Origin: a virus
IMG/VR virus record: IMGVR_UViG_3300047557_004034
Coordinates: 81,699-145,698 of that record
DNA: 64,000 nt
Direction: 5' to 3' (one strand)
The stretch's first letter is position 1. The number at the start of each line of letters is the position of its first letter. Shown here one piece after another: positions 37,429-45,286 of the stretch. The position numbers and the translations under genes were made by a program. The notes below the pieces were generated by a model. That model had not been told where the DNA came from. It did not search any database and saw only the letters and a list, made by a program, of their open reading frames with translations.

Positions 37429-37459
37429 AAAAAAGGGGACAATAAACATTGTCCCCTTT
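37427..37459 (-). terminator. Terminator after the major capsid gene
   Basis: A 12-bp perfect stem (AAAGGGGACAAT / ATTGTCCCCTTT, 37432-37459) with a 4-nt loop is followed in minus direction by T7. It is placed 20 nt after the stop of the capsid gene and closes the head-gene transcript. Confidence 0.88.
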
Positions 37460-37479
37460 GTATTTTGGTTCAGACCATA

Positions 37480-39279
37480 TTATCTCAACTCTTTCAAATC
37501 GAATGTTCTAACGCCATCAACTGTGATTCTACCATAGAATCTGTTGTTCACCATTTTCTTAGCGTATCTAGTCATGATACCTTTGATTGGTGTAAAGTTG
37601 AATGGATTATACATTGTTGGTGTAAGTTGTAAAGGAACATATGGTGCGTAGATGTAACCAGTGTCTAATAGAGACGTTCCTTTGTGACCAAGAAGAACTT
37701 GGTTAGCTGGGAAGTAAGGGTCTCTATAAACTTGATAACGTCCTGCAAGAGTACCAACTCTTTCAATACCCATGTTATATTGGTCTTGCTCAGGAGCTGC
37801 GTTTGAAACGTGGAAATACTCCAAGTCATCAAAAATCGCAGAAATTTCTGAAGATACTACAATCCAGTTAGCACCACCTCTAAGAGTTGATTTGTGGATT
37901 TGTGCAGAAATTTGGTTGATTGCTGTGATAAGAGTTTGGTTCCAGTCTTTCTGAGTATAAGGAACAGCGTTAGTTCCCAATCTCTTCCAACCGTTGTAAT
38001 CCCATCTTAAGTTCCAAGCCGCACCTTTTCTAAGGTCTCTCAAGATTTCTCTATCGATTTCAGCCGCAACTTGCTCAGACAATAAAGCTGTCAATTCAGC
38101 TTCAGCGTCGATGTTGTGGAAAGCCGCAACGTCTTGTGCCATTTCTGGTGACCATTGAGCTCTTAATTTTCTTTCAGTCACAGAAACTGTTACTGATTGA
38201 AGGTCAAATGAAACCTCACCAATTCTATCTTCAAATTCCAAGTTTTTGTAGATTCTATAAACAGGAACAAACGCATTGTTGTTTCCATTTGTAGACACAA
38301 AAGTAGAACCTGAATAACCATCAAGTGAGTTTTGTCCGACAGTACAAGGAACTTGTAAGTCAACCTCCAAGTAGATGTCACCATTTACATCACAAAGGTT
38401 GTCATATTGACCACCACCTGTTCTAGAGTTAGGGAACGCTAAATTTGCATTGTTGTTACCATACTGAACAATACCTTTACCATATCTTTGAGTTACAACT
38501 CTGAAAAGATAAGGATTAGATGTATTAGCTGATGTGAAAACGTTATCTACAGAACCGTAAATAGTCAAATCAGACAAGAAAGATTCGTTATCAATTGGGT
38601 TACCGTCTGGACCGATTAATTTACCAGCAGCATCTGACGCAAAACCTGACATGATAATCAATACTTTTCTGTATGTATTTTCTGTATATGCAGCTGGTTC
38701 TAAATTCAATGTTGTAGAATTCCAAGCTGCAGTAACTGCAGTACCTGTAACAGCAGAAAACTGACCTTTTGAATAATCAAACAAACCTGGTGGGTCTAAT
38801 GCTGGTTCATTACCTTCGTAAAATCTATCATAAAGGTCTCTACCTTGATTATAGTTATAACCTTCATTTGGTGTTTGGTCTGCCTCCATATTTGGAGAAC
38901 CGTAAGGTGCATAGTGTCTGTTAGGTACACCTGTGTCTACGTAATTTTGAATTTGAGGTACAAAATAGAACAATTTACCGATAGGTAAGTTCATTGCTTG
39001 TACAGATACGATGTCGTTAGCCAATAACTTAGAGAATACTCTTCTGATTATTGGAAATACAACTGTTTCGAAAGAACCTGAGTCAGAAGTTGTTGAAGCT
39101 TCGTTTATCAAGTGTGAAGCTTGGTTTTCATACAACTGAGCTACGTTCTCTTTCATGTGACCCTTAAGTCCTTCTAGGAAACCTAAGTTGTCCCATTTGT
39201 TAATTGTGTCTTCTTTGATAACTTTAAGGTGCTTAAGACCAATATTACCAACAAGACCTGATTCTAATAAAGCTCCCAT
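37480..39279 (-). CDS. Major capsid protein (T4 gp23-like)
   Basis: The 599-residue protein has gp23 hallmarks. These include FPIIRRVFSKLLANDIVSVQAMNLPIGKLFYF near residues 75-105, AAFHNIDAEAELTALLSEQVAAEIDREIL in the middle, and GANWIVVSSEISAIFDDLEYF and LGHKGTSLLDTGYIYAPYVPL towards the C-terminus. The long N-terminal helical region (about 1-65) matches the delta-domain that T4's protease removes during maturation. It forms the head shell. It follows the scaffold gene by 30 nt and is followed by a strong terminator. Confidence 0.93.
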   Translation of the reverse strand: MGALLESGLVGNIGLKHLKVIKEDTINKWDNLGFLEGLKGHMKENVAQLYENQASHLINEASTTSDSGSFETVVFPIIRRVFSKLLANDIVSVQAMNLPIGKLFYFVPQIQNYVDTGVPNRHYAPYGSPNMEADQTPNEGYNYNQGRDLYDRFYEGNEPALDPPGLFDYSKGQFSAVTGTAVTAAWNSTTLNLEPAAYTENTYRKVLIIMSGFASDAAGKLIGPDGNPIDNESFLSDLTIYGSVDNVFTSANTSNPYLFRVVTQRYGKGIVQYGNNNANLAFPNSRTGGGQYDNLCDVNGDIYLEVDLQVPCTVGQNSLDGYSGSTFVSTNGNNNAFVPVYRIYKNLEFEDRIGEVSFDLQSVTVSVTERKLRAQWSPEMAQDVAAFHNIDAEAELTALLSEQVAAEIDREILRDLRKGAAWNLRWDYNGWKRLGTNAVPYTQKDWNQTLITAINQISAQIHKSTLRGGANWIVVSSEISAIFDDLEYFHVSNAAPEQDQYNMGIERVGTLAGRYQVYRDPYFPANQVLLGHKGTSLLDTGYIYAPYVPLQLTPTMYNPFNFTPIKGIMTRYAKKMVNNRFYGRITVDGVRTFDLKELR

Positions 39280-39309
39280 TTTTGTGAATTTTATTTTTCT
39301 TGTTTATTT

Positions 39310-40878
39310 TTATTTTAGTTTACTCATTAAGTCCTTTATTCTTAAGAATTGAGGAGCTTCGTAAGTTTTGTTTTCAATAAGTGTTGTTGAAGACCCTGTC
39401 TGTACATTTTGTACTAACTTATTCTCAACTGTCTCATTGATTGATTTTGTTTCAGTCTGAGTCAACTCATCTTTAACCGCTCTGTAGAGAGACTTTGATT
39501 CTTTTAAAGATTGAACGTTATCAAACCTTCTCAAAATATTTATCTTTTCCTTTTTAGTTGTTGAGTGTTCAGTAAAGATTCTAGTTGCATATGCTAAATT
39601 AGAGTTGAATATTGCCACTTCGTTCAATTTTTCTCTGAAGACATTTAGAGCCTTTCTATATTCTTCATTCTTCTCTCTCAAAGCAACAACTTCAGTTTCT
39701 AAAGATTCGTTCTTTAAATTCCTATTGTTAGTAATTCCTTTTCTCAAACCTTTAGGTCCAAATGCATAACCTCTAGCAGCTTCTTTAGTTTCAACCTTTT
39801 TTACTACTTTGGATTTTGCTTCCATGTTTTCACCTTTCTTGTATTCGAACTTAGCTTTTCCAGTCCCCATTGTTTTAGGACCTTCTTTTTTGTCTTCTTT
39901 AAATCCACCTGAAACTTTGTTCTTATAAGTGAATTTAGGACCAGAGCCAATTCCAACACCTTTAGGTTTTATGGATTTTTTACCTTCTTTCGTTTCTTTT
40001 TTCTTAGCCTTTTTGTGACTATATGATTCCATCATTTCATCTTCATCATCAGATTCCATCATTTCGTCTTCATCATCAGATTCCATCATTTCATCTTCAT
40101 CATCAGATTCCATCATTTCATCTTCATCATCAGATTCCATCATTTCATCTTCATTATCAGATTCCATCATTTCATCTTCATCATCAGATTCCATCATTTC
40201 ATCTTCATCATCAGATGACATGTCTAAGTCAACATCAGATTCCATCATTTCGTCTTCATCTTCTTCATTAAATTCAATTTCATAAACAACTTCTTCATCA
40301 TCAACATCCATTTCAACATCAGATTCTAAATCTGACATGTTTGGTTCGTCAGAGAAAATAGCGTCAATTACGTCTTGAACTTTATCATCAGATACTTCTT
40401 CGTTATATTCCATAGTTTCGTGGTTTTCTTCATAGGATTCTCCTAATTTTATAAGATACTCTGCATCTTGTTCGTTGTCTTTGAGATGAACCATTTCATC
40501 ATCTTTTTTTACAATGATTCCATCGTCTTCACCCATAGCTTTAAATACTCTAAGTATTTCTTCGTCAGATGCAGATGTCAAATCAATTGGTTCTTCCATG
40601 TCAGAATCTCCACTTGCGTCAAAATCAACTTCAACATCTTCTTCACCCTCTTCATCATCGGATGACATGTCTAAGTCAACATCAACTTCCTCCTCGGAAT
40701 CAACATTGTCAGTGTCTAACTCATCTTCGTCTTGTTCAGATAAAGACTCTTTTACTAATTGGCTGATTTCTTCCTTCATAGTAGAAGCAAGTATTCCTTT
40801 TGCATTTTCGGCAATAACATCTTCAACATTTTTCATTTGGATGAGTGCCTCTTCAACAAGATTTTTGTTTTCTTGCAT
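39310..40878 (-). CDS. Acidic prohead scaffold/core protein (gp22 position)
   Basis: ATG 40876-40878 (MQENKNLVEEALIQM) is preferred over a TTG at 40899 that overlaps the candidate promoter octamer. About 522 residues: a helical N-terminus with EEISQLVKESLSEQ, a very acidic middle, and seven tandem DDEDEMMES repeats. A basic Lys/Gly stretch (SHKKAKKKETKEGKKSIKPKG) and a coiled-coil C-terminus complete it. Sited between the gp21-like protease and the gp23-like capsid gene, it matches T4 gene 22 in position. Acidic, repetitive composition fits a scaffold that is degraded during maturation. Orthology to gp22 is by position, not sequence. Confidence 0.72.
   Translation of the reverse strand: MQENKNLVEEALIQMKNVEDVIAENAKGILASTMKEEISQLVKESLSEQDEDELDTDNVDSEEEVDVDLDMSSDDEEGEEDVEVDFDASGDSDMEEPIDLTSASDEEILRVFKAMGEDDGIIVKKDDEMVHLKDNEQDAEYLIKLGESYEENHETMEYNEEVSDDKVQDVIDAIFSDEPNMSDLESDVEMDVDDEEVVYEIEFNEEDEDEMMESDVDLDMSSDDEDEMMESDDEDEMMESDNEDEMMESDDEDEMMESDDEDEMMESDDEDEMMESDDEDEMMESYSHKKAKKKETKEGKKSIKPKGVGIGSGPKFTYKNKVSGGFKEDKKEGPKTMGTGKAKFEYKKGENMEAKSKVVKKVETKEAARGYAFGPKGLRKGITNNRNLKNESLETEVVALREKNEEYRKALNVFREKLNEVAIFNSNLAYATRIFTEHSTTKKEKINILRRFDNVQSLKESKSLYRAVKDELTQTETKSINETVENKLVQNVQTGSSTTLIENKTYEAPQFLRIKDLMSKLK
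40025..40216 (-). repeat. Seven tandem 27-nt repeats coding DDEDEMMES
   Basis: Seven near-identical 27-nt units without spacers, differing by a few single bases (one unit codes DNEDEMMES), lie inside the scaffold gene. The high DNA identity indicates recent tandem expansion. Confidence 0.9.
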
Positions 40879-40897
40879 AATTTTGATAATTTTATTC

Positions 40898-40905
40898 AAT
40901 AAATA
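40898..40905 (-). promoter_or_regulatory. Candidate late promoter motif (sense TATTTATT)
   Basis: The octamer is 19 nt before the preferred ATG (40878) of the scaffold gene, which supports that start. Confidence 0.45.
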
Positions 40906-40965
40906 GTATCAAATAGAAAAAAAGTTTTGATTATCTATCAGAAATTCAAACTTTTATGTTTATGC

Positions 40966-40995
40966 AAAAAAAAAGTGGTCGAATTTGACCACTTT
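40966..40995 (-). terminator. Terminator after the DUF4494-like gene
   Basis: A 9-bp stem (AAAGTGGTC / GACCACTTT) with a 6-nt loop is followed by a run of T in minus direction. It splits protease-DUF4494 messages from the scaffold-capsid unit. Confidence 0.85.
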
Positions 40996-41004
40996 AAAAT
41001 TTTT

Positions 41005-41217
41005 TTAATCTTCTACAACCTCGTCTATTTTACTTTCGGAAACTGAAGTTATTCTCCAATCGTATGAAAAATTTTTATAAAGTTTTGTAACCTTAGCTTC
41101 AATATCAGTGACAGTATATCCTTTCACTAATTTTTCTTCTCTGATTTTTTTAATTTTACCACTATTCTCATCAGGTAAATCATAAGTGACTTTTGCCACA
41201 AAATATTTTTCGTTCAT
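41005..41217 (-). CDS. DUF4494-like small protein
   Basis: The 70-residue protein (YFVAKVTYDLPDENSGKIKKIREEKLVKGYTVTDIEAKV ... DWRITSVSESKIDEVVED) follows the pattern of DUF4494 proteins, which are found in Bacteroidota: F-x-V-K-Y, E-x-Y-L-V-x-A-x-S-x-T-E-A-E, and an I-S-x-I-x-E-V tail. The function is unknown. It starts 6 nt after the protease gene and ends before a terminator. Confidence 0.62.
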   Translation of the reverse strand: MNEKYFVAKVTYDLPDENSGKIKKIREEKLVKGYTVTDIEAKVTKLYKNFSYDWRITSVSESKIDEVVED

Positions 41218-41223
41218 GTTTAA

Positions 41224-41946
41224 TTATTTTGATAAATAATCGGATAATTTTTTCATTAAATCAATAGACTGGTTTACACTTGGAGCCGAAGCAATTTTAT
41301 TCTTTTTTTCCTCCTCCAAATTTTCTTCATACTTTTCTCTCTCAGTTACGTCGTCAAAGAGGTAAGCTCCTGGTGTGGAAGGTGATGAAACCAAATCGAA
41401 ACAAATTAATTCAAAATCTTCTTGCACTTCATTTCTTTCACCTACTTTTTTTAAAGACCCTACTCCTCTTGAGGAAATTCCTAAAGTCACCCCTTGTCTT
41501 AATAGATTTGCTGCAATGTCTCCTTTGGTTGTTACTACACCTCTTTCATGAAACCCTGGTGAAGTAAGTAATTTTAGTTTACCCATTAGGATATTTCTAT
41601 CCCACCATATGTCTGTGATTAAATGCGATACTCTATCTAAGTCTATCAAAGAAGATTCAGGATGATTAAGTTCAGAAGTTGAAAGTCCTTTCTTAATTAT
41701 TTGTTTATACTTCTCGGCTTCTCTTTTGAGTATTGGTTCAGGATATGTTCTACCATTTCTATTTGGTGTATTATATTTCTGTAATACTGCATAAAATTCA
41801 AAAGGGTTTCTATAATCTACATTCTTAGACTCATTCATAAACTTGAGGTTTATATCATCCAACGGAGATATATAACCTGCGTCCATTTCAACCAAAATTC
41901 CAAACCCTTGTTCGTGTGCTTCTAATATTCTGAGTTTTTTTTCCAT
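41224..41946 (-). CDS. Prohead core protease (T4 gp21-like)
   Basis: This 240-residue serine protease has a SELNHPES motif (His about 94) and TLGISSRGVGSL (Ser about 155), the expected His and Ser of the gp21/herpes-assemblin fold. YAVLQKYNTPNRNGRTYPEPIL is typical near the N-terminal part. It cleaves scaffold and capsid proteins during head maturation; T4 sites follow L/I-x-E. It lies where gene 21 lies in T4, with a TATTTATT motif 11 nt before its ATG. Confidence 0.9.
   Translation of the reverse strand: MEKKLRILEAHEQGFGILVEMDAGYISPLDDINLKFMNESKNVDYRNPFEFYAVLQKYNTPNRNGRTYPEPILKREAEKYKQIIKKGLSTSELNHPESSLIDLDRVSHLITDIWWDRNILMGKLKLLTSPGFHERGVVTTKGDIAANLLRQGVTLGISSRGVGSLKKVGERNEVQEDFELICFDLVSSPSTPGAYLFDDVTEREKYEENLEEEKKNKIASAPSVNQSIDLMKKLSDYLSK
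41231..41238 (-). promoter_or_regulatory. Candidate late promoter motif (sense TATTTATC)
   Basis: The octamer lies within the last codons of the protease gene, 13 nt before the ATG of the DUF4494-like gene. Confidence 0.35.
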
Positions 41947-41957
41947 TAACTTTTTTA

Positions 41958-41965
41958 AATAAATA
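41958..41965 (-). promoter_or_regulatory. Candidate late promoter motif (sense TATTTATT)
   Basis: The octamer is 11 nt before the ATG of the prohead protease gene. Confidence 0.45.
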
Positions 41966-41982
41966 TTTGTTTTAAGTAATAC

Positions 41983-42411
41983 TTACTTTTTCGTCAAAGA
42001 AAAATCGAAATACTGATTGTCCAAGATATTAGTTTTTTGAATGCTACGAACAATTCTTTTTACAGAATCTTTGATTTCATTAGACTTAAAATCAAGTTCT
42101 TTATCCAAATAAAGATTAATTTCTAAATTGAAAAATGACTTTTTACCCGAAAAAATACCACTTGTTCTTAAGTCTAAATCTACAATTGAATTTTTACTAA
42201 ATAAATTCGTATTGATTGAATCGAATACTGTGTGTTTGAGTTCTCTACTTAAATTGCCAACAACTCTATTCCAATTTTCTAAGTCTTGTTTGGGTGAAAC
42301 CCATGATTGTATGTTAATGTAAAGTGATTTTAAGTTTTTGGAGTCTACCGTGCCATATGAAGATTTGAACGAGTTTGATAAATTCATCTTCACATTTTTT
42401 CCTTTTTTCAT
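41983..42411 (-). CDS. Hypothetical protein in head cluster
   Basis: This 142-residue basic protein (NLSNSFKSSYGTVDSKNLKSLYINIQSW) has alternating beta/helix character and no recognised family. It lies directly before the protease gene, the place of T4 gene 68 (a 141-residue core protein), but no sequence likeness is visible. A later start (ninth residue, Met) is possible. It diverges from the S21 gene across a 94-nt gap. Confidence 0.6.
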   Translation of the reverse strand: MKKGKNVKMNLSNSFKSSYGTVDSKNLKSLYINIQSWVSPKQDLENWNRVVGNLSRELKHTVFDSINTNLFSKNSIVDLDLRTSGIFSGKKSFFNLEINLYLDKELDFKSNEIKDSVKRIVRSIQKTNILDNQYFDFSLTKK

Positions 42412-42491
42412 CTATGAACCATATTTCCAAAGTTTATTTTTAAAAAGATAACATATAACTTTATCTATGTCAAAATTTTAAGAATAAACTA

Positions 42492-42499
42492 TATATTTG
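42492..42499 (+). promoter_or_regulatory. Possible host-type -7 element (TATATTTG) before the S21 gene
   Basis: The sequence matches the Bacteroidota -7 consensus TAnnTTTG, with its end 6 nt before the S21 ATG. No good -33 TTTG is found at 19-21 nt spacing, so the call is weak. If correct, transcription would start at or next to the ATG. Confidence 0.3.
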
Positions 42500-42505
42500 T
42501 AATAT

Positions 42506-42691
42506 ATGTTGATAATAGAAATTAAAAATAATGGAGGGATAGAAAAAGCCCTGAAAACTTTGAAGTCCAAAGTAATTAAGACGAAGCAACAAAAATTACT
42601 CACGGAGAGAAAGGAGTATACTAAAAAGTCAGTCAAAGAAAGAAGTGAAAGACTCAAAGCGATATATGTTCAGAAAAAAAGAAACAATTAA
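42506..42691 (+). CDS. rpsU: Ribosomal protein bS21 homologue
   Basis: The 61-residue protein (LIIEIKNNGGIEKALKTLKSKVIKTKQQKLLTERKEYTKKSVKERSERLKAIY) aligns along its length with bacterial S21: the V-x-V-K-x-N-E-x-I-E-x-A-L-K-R-F-K-R-K start and the Y-x-K-P-S-V-x-R-R/K C-terminal helix. S21 sits by the anti-Shine-Dalgarno end of 16S rRNA. In Bacteroidota, S21 helps hide that end. The phage copy may bias ribosomes towards phage messages; this is inference. It is the only plus-strand gene inside the minus-strand head cluster, and its stop overlaps the stop of the convergent gene at 42688. Confidence 0.9.
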   Translation: MLIIEIKNNGGIEKALKTLKSKVIKTKQQKLLTERKEYTKKSVKERSERLKAIYVQKKRNN

Positions 42692-43392
42692 ATTGATTCT
42701 TCAAGTTTTTTCAATCTCAAAAAATTAATTTGATTGAACTTGTCATTCTGGATTTTGTCTATTGTTTCTTGAATCTTTTGTTTAGTCTCCAAATCTGTCT
42801 CGTTTTCTAAAACAGGGGAAAGTTTTTGTAAAGTTTTTTCTTTTAATGAATTGAACCTACTTTCTAAAGATTCACTATCTTCTTTGATTAATTCAAAAAA
42901 TTCCTTTTTTGTATTTTCATCTAAAGATTCAATGTAATTTTGTACTGTTTGATTAGCAACTCTAACCATCGTACTCAAAGGGATGTTGATTGGTTTCTGA
43001 TTTTTAATCTCGGATTCGCTGAGTGTTTTGTAAAGTTTTTTCTTCAAATTAACTCTTTCAGTTAAGTCTATTTTCTTATTCAAATATACTAAGTCATCAA
43101 TATCCTGATACCTATTTTGAATTTTGGTTTCGGTCATCAACTTAGGTAGTTTAATATGTTGTAGAAGTGATTGTATCATTTGTATTCCTTCGTTCACAAA
43201 TTCTTTAGCGTCTTGTTCATTCAAACCTTTTGGATTCGACAACTCGTCATATAAAGAATATACTTTGGACAAATCTTTATTATTGAGAATATTCTGTTTG
43301 AATTCCATCAAACTTTTCTTGAAAGATTTTTCATCTTTATAAGATTCTATCAAACTATTTTCTATTACCGATTTAATGAGCCCAAAAGTCAT
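42688..43392 (-). CDS. Helical protein in head cluster
   Basis: This 234-residue Lys/Glu-rich protein is almost entirely helical (SLMEFKQNILNNKDL, TKQKIQETIDKIQNDKFNQINFLRLKKLEESI), suggesting a coiled coil. It lies between the portal and protease genes, as T4 core genes 67/68 do. A prohead-core role is a positional guess. A TATTTATA motif lies 16 nt before the ATG. Confidence 0.6.
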   Translation of the reverse strand: MTFGLIKSVIENSLIESYKDEKSFKKSLMEFKQNILNNKDLSKVYSLYDELSNPKGLNEQDAKEFVNEGIQMIQSLLQHIKLPKLMTETKIQNRYQDIDDLVYLNKKIDLTERVNLKKKLYKTLSESEIKNQKPINIPLSTMVRVANQTVQNYIESLDENTKKEFFELIKEDSESLESRFNSLKEKTLQKLSPVLENETDLETKQKIQETIDKIQNDKFNQINFLRLKKLEESI

Positions 43393-43408
43393 ATATTTGT
43401 GATTTGAA

Positions 43409-43416
43409 TATAAATA
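43409..43416 (-). promoter_or_regulatory. Candidate late promoter motif (sense TATTTATA)
   Basis: The octamer fills the space between the portal stop (43417) and the ATG of the helical protein gene 16 nt further on. Confidence 0.5.
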
Positions 43417-45246
43417 TTACGAATTTAATAACTTATCTAATTCTTTTTCGATTTCACCTAAAGAATCTTGTCCTTGGTTAAGTTCAAGGTAAGTATCACC
43501 CTTGAAAATGTTATTTTCTACTAAAATATTCATTCTCTCATCTTGTCCCTCAGGTGTCACCCCAGCAGGAGCGGTAATCTCGCCTTCAGGTTGTGGTTCA
43601 GGTGCTGGTGGTATAGTTGGTTCTTCCGTTCCCGCAAATGCCCCACCTAATTCAGGTGCCGCACCTGCAGTTGCCGCGGTTGATGTATTTCCACTTGATT
43701 GTGAATACAACTTATCAATAGTGTCAAATAATCCAGTTTTACTTATTACTGTTGGTGTTTGTTTGAGTTCTTCACCAATAGCTCTTTCCAATCTTTGTTG
43801 CATCAAATCTACTTTGATTTCTTCGTCAGACCAACCAAATATATGTTTTTTTGCCCATGTACTAGATGTTGGCTGAATTCCATTTCCTGGGTCTAAAACC
43901 AAGTCTTTATACAAAAGAACTTTTTCTTTCCAAACATCTATCTTTAATAAATCAGCTTGTGTAGAAGGATTAGTCAATCCAAGTGTAAAATTAGAAATTT
44001 CATCTTCGAACCCCAAAAGAAACAAATGAATGATTGCAATCTTGTTCAATTCCTGAATCATGCATTTTTGAATTCTGTTGATTGTTCTTGCAAAACGAAT
44101 GTCTTGAAGTGACAAGTTTTTACCATCACCCACTACTTGTTCAAATCCCAAGAAAGCCTTTGGAACACGAAGAGCTGTCAAAAGTTTTTTCTGAATATAT
44201 TCAATATCGGCAATTTCTGACAGGTTTTGTGCACCAGCCAAAGTTTCAATTGGACTTGGGGATGCAGGGTCTCTTACAGGGACAAAATAATCTTGGTCTA
44301 CCGCCATTTGATTAAACCTTAAATCTACGTTACCTGTTTTGGAATCAACGATTTGTTGTCTTTTGAATTTATCAGCAACACGATTTACATATGCCTCAAC
44401 ATCATTATCATCCATATTTCCCACAAAAATCTTAAAAATTCTTCTTTCAGGTGCTCGTGATGTTCTATAAATCATCATTGCGTCTTCAGATAAAAGCAGT
44501 TGTTTCCAAATTCTCCTAGCCTTCTCTAACATCGATGTTCCGTAGGGAAGTTTCCTATCATCACCAAGTAATCTAAAGTGACCAACTTCCCACGTTTGAA
44601 AAACCATATTTTTAGATTTCCATTCAAAAGTCAAAGCTTTCTTTGCTTCGGACTTTCCTAAATTGACAGCATTTTTATCGGTAACCCCGATTTCATGTCT
44701 TTCAATTTCTATGTTTGGTAATTGTTGACATCCTACAATACCCTTTTCAGGGTCTAATTTAAGATAAATAAAATTATCACCGAACTTACAAGTATTTCTT
44801 GTCCACATCGGTAAATTTGTGTTGATATCGAGTGTATTATTGAACAAATCTGCCAAAACCGCTTTTATTCTTTTCGATTCAGAATAAATTTGTAACATAA
44901 ACCCATCTTCATTTACCGTAGTAGATTCCTCGGCATATATGTCCAAAGCCGCAGATATTTCTGGCGTATACTCCATGGACTCATAATCATACGTAGCCGA
45001 AAGTCTTGAAGGTTCGTAAAATATTGCTTGAGTATATAGATTGTTTTCAACTTTAGCCCATTGATTTGCAATATAATAAGTTTGTTGAGCTTGTAGTTTT
45101 TCTCTTTCGTATTCTCCTCTATCTTGTGTTCTTAATAATTCTTTTTTGTCGAATTTAAAAGTTGGGTAATCCTGGCCCAAAAGAGAATTTGGACCAAACG
45201 CTTTACCTAATCTTTGCCAAATCGTCAGATTGTTATTTTCCGCCAT
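43417..45246 (-). CDS. Portal protein (T4 gp20-like)
   Basis: The 609-residue protein has gp20 signatures: YTPEISAALDIYAEESTTVNEDG near residue 90, KFGDNFIYLKLDPEKGI, YRTSRAPERRIFKIFVGNM (about 255-275) and LQDIRFARTINRIQKCMIQELNKI. It forms the dodecameric ring through which DNA is packaged and to which the tail neck attaches. The C-terminal 90 residues (SQSSGNTSTAATAGAAPELGG ... QPEGEITAPAGVTPEG) are a flexible Ala/Pro-rich extension. It follows the terminase gene by 40 nt. Confidence 0.92.
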   Translation of the reverse strand: MAENNNLTIWQRLGKAFGPNSLLGQDYPTFKFDKKELLRTQDRGEYEREKLQAQQTYYIANQWAKVENNLYTQAIFYEPSRLSATYDYESMEYTPEISAALDIYAEESTTVNEDGFMLQIYSESKRIKAVLADLFNNTLDINTNLPMWTRNTCKFGDNFIYLKLDPEKGIVGCQQLPNIEIERHEIGVTDKNAVNLGKSEAKKALTFEWKSKNMVFQTWEVGHFRLLGDDRKLPYGTSMLEKARRIWKQLLLSEDAMMIYRTSRAPERRIFKIFVGNMDDNDVEAYVNRVADKFKRQQIVDSKTGNVDLRFNQMAVDQDYFVPVRDPASPSPIETLAGAQNLSEIADIEYIQKKLLTALRVPKAFLGFEQVVGDGKNLSLQDIRFARTINRIQKCMIQELNKIAIIHLFLLGFEDEISNFTLGLTNPSTQADLLKIDVWKEKVLLYKDLVLDPGNGIQPTSSTWAKKHIFGWSDEEIKVDLMQQRLERAIGEELKQTPTVISKTGLFDTIDKLYSQSSGNTSTAATAGAAPELGGAFAGTEEPTIPPAPEPQPEGEITAPAGVTPEGQDERMNILVENNIFKGDTYLELNQGQDSLGEIEKELDKLLNS

Positions 45247-45275
45247 TTTACAATTTTAGTTTTACCTATTGATAA

Positions 45276-45283
45276 TATAAATA
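45276..45283 (-). promoter_or_regulatory. Candidate late promoter motif (sense TATTTATA)
   Basis: The octamer is 29 nt before the portal ATG, the longest spacing of the set. Confidence 0.42.
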
Positions 45284-45286
45284 GTT

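Noticed and set aside
37414-37449. Longer start of the OmpA-like protein
   Set aside because: The added residues are encoded by the capsid-gene terminator and T-run; the inner ATG has the promoter octamer and a proper signal peptide.
40025-40216. CRISPR-like tandem repeats
   Set aside because: The 27-nt units are contiguous with no unique spacers and encode a regular acidic peptide; there are no cas genes.
40023-40766. Plus-strand frames opposite the acidic scaffold gene (HLHHQIPSF type)
   Set aside because: Antisense shadows of the DDEDEMMES repeats and acidic stretches, without start signals.
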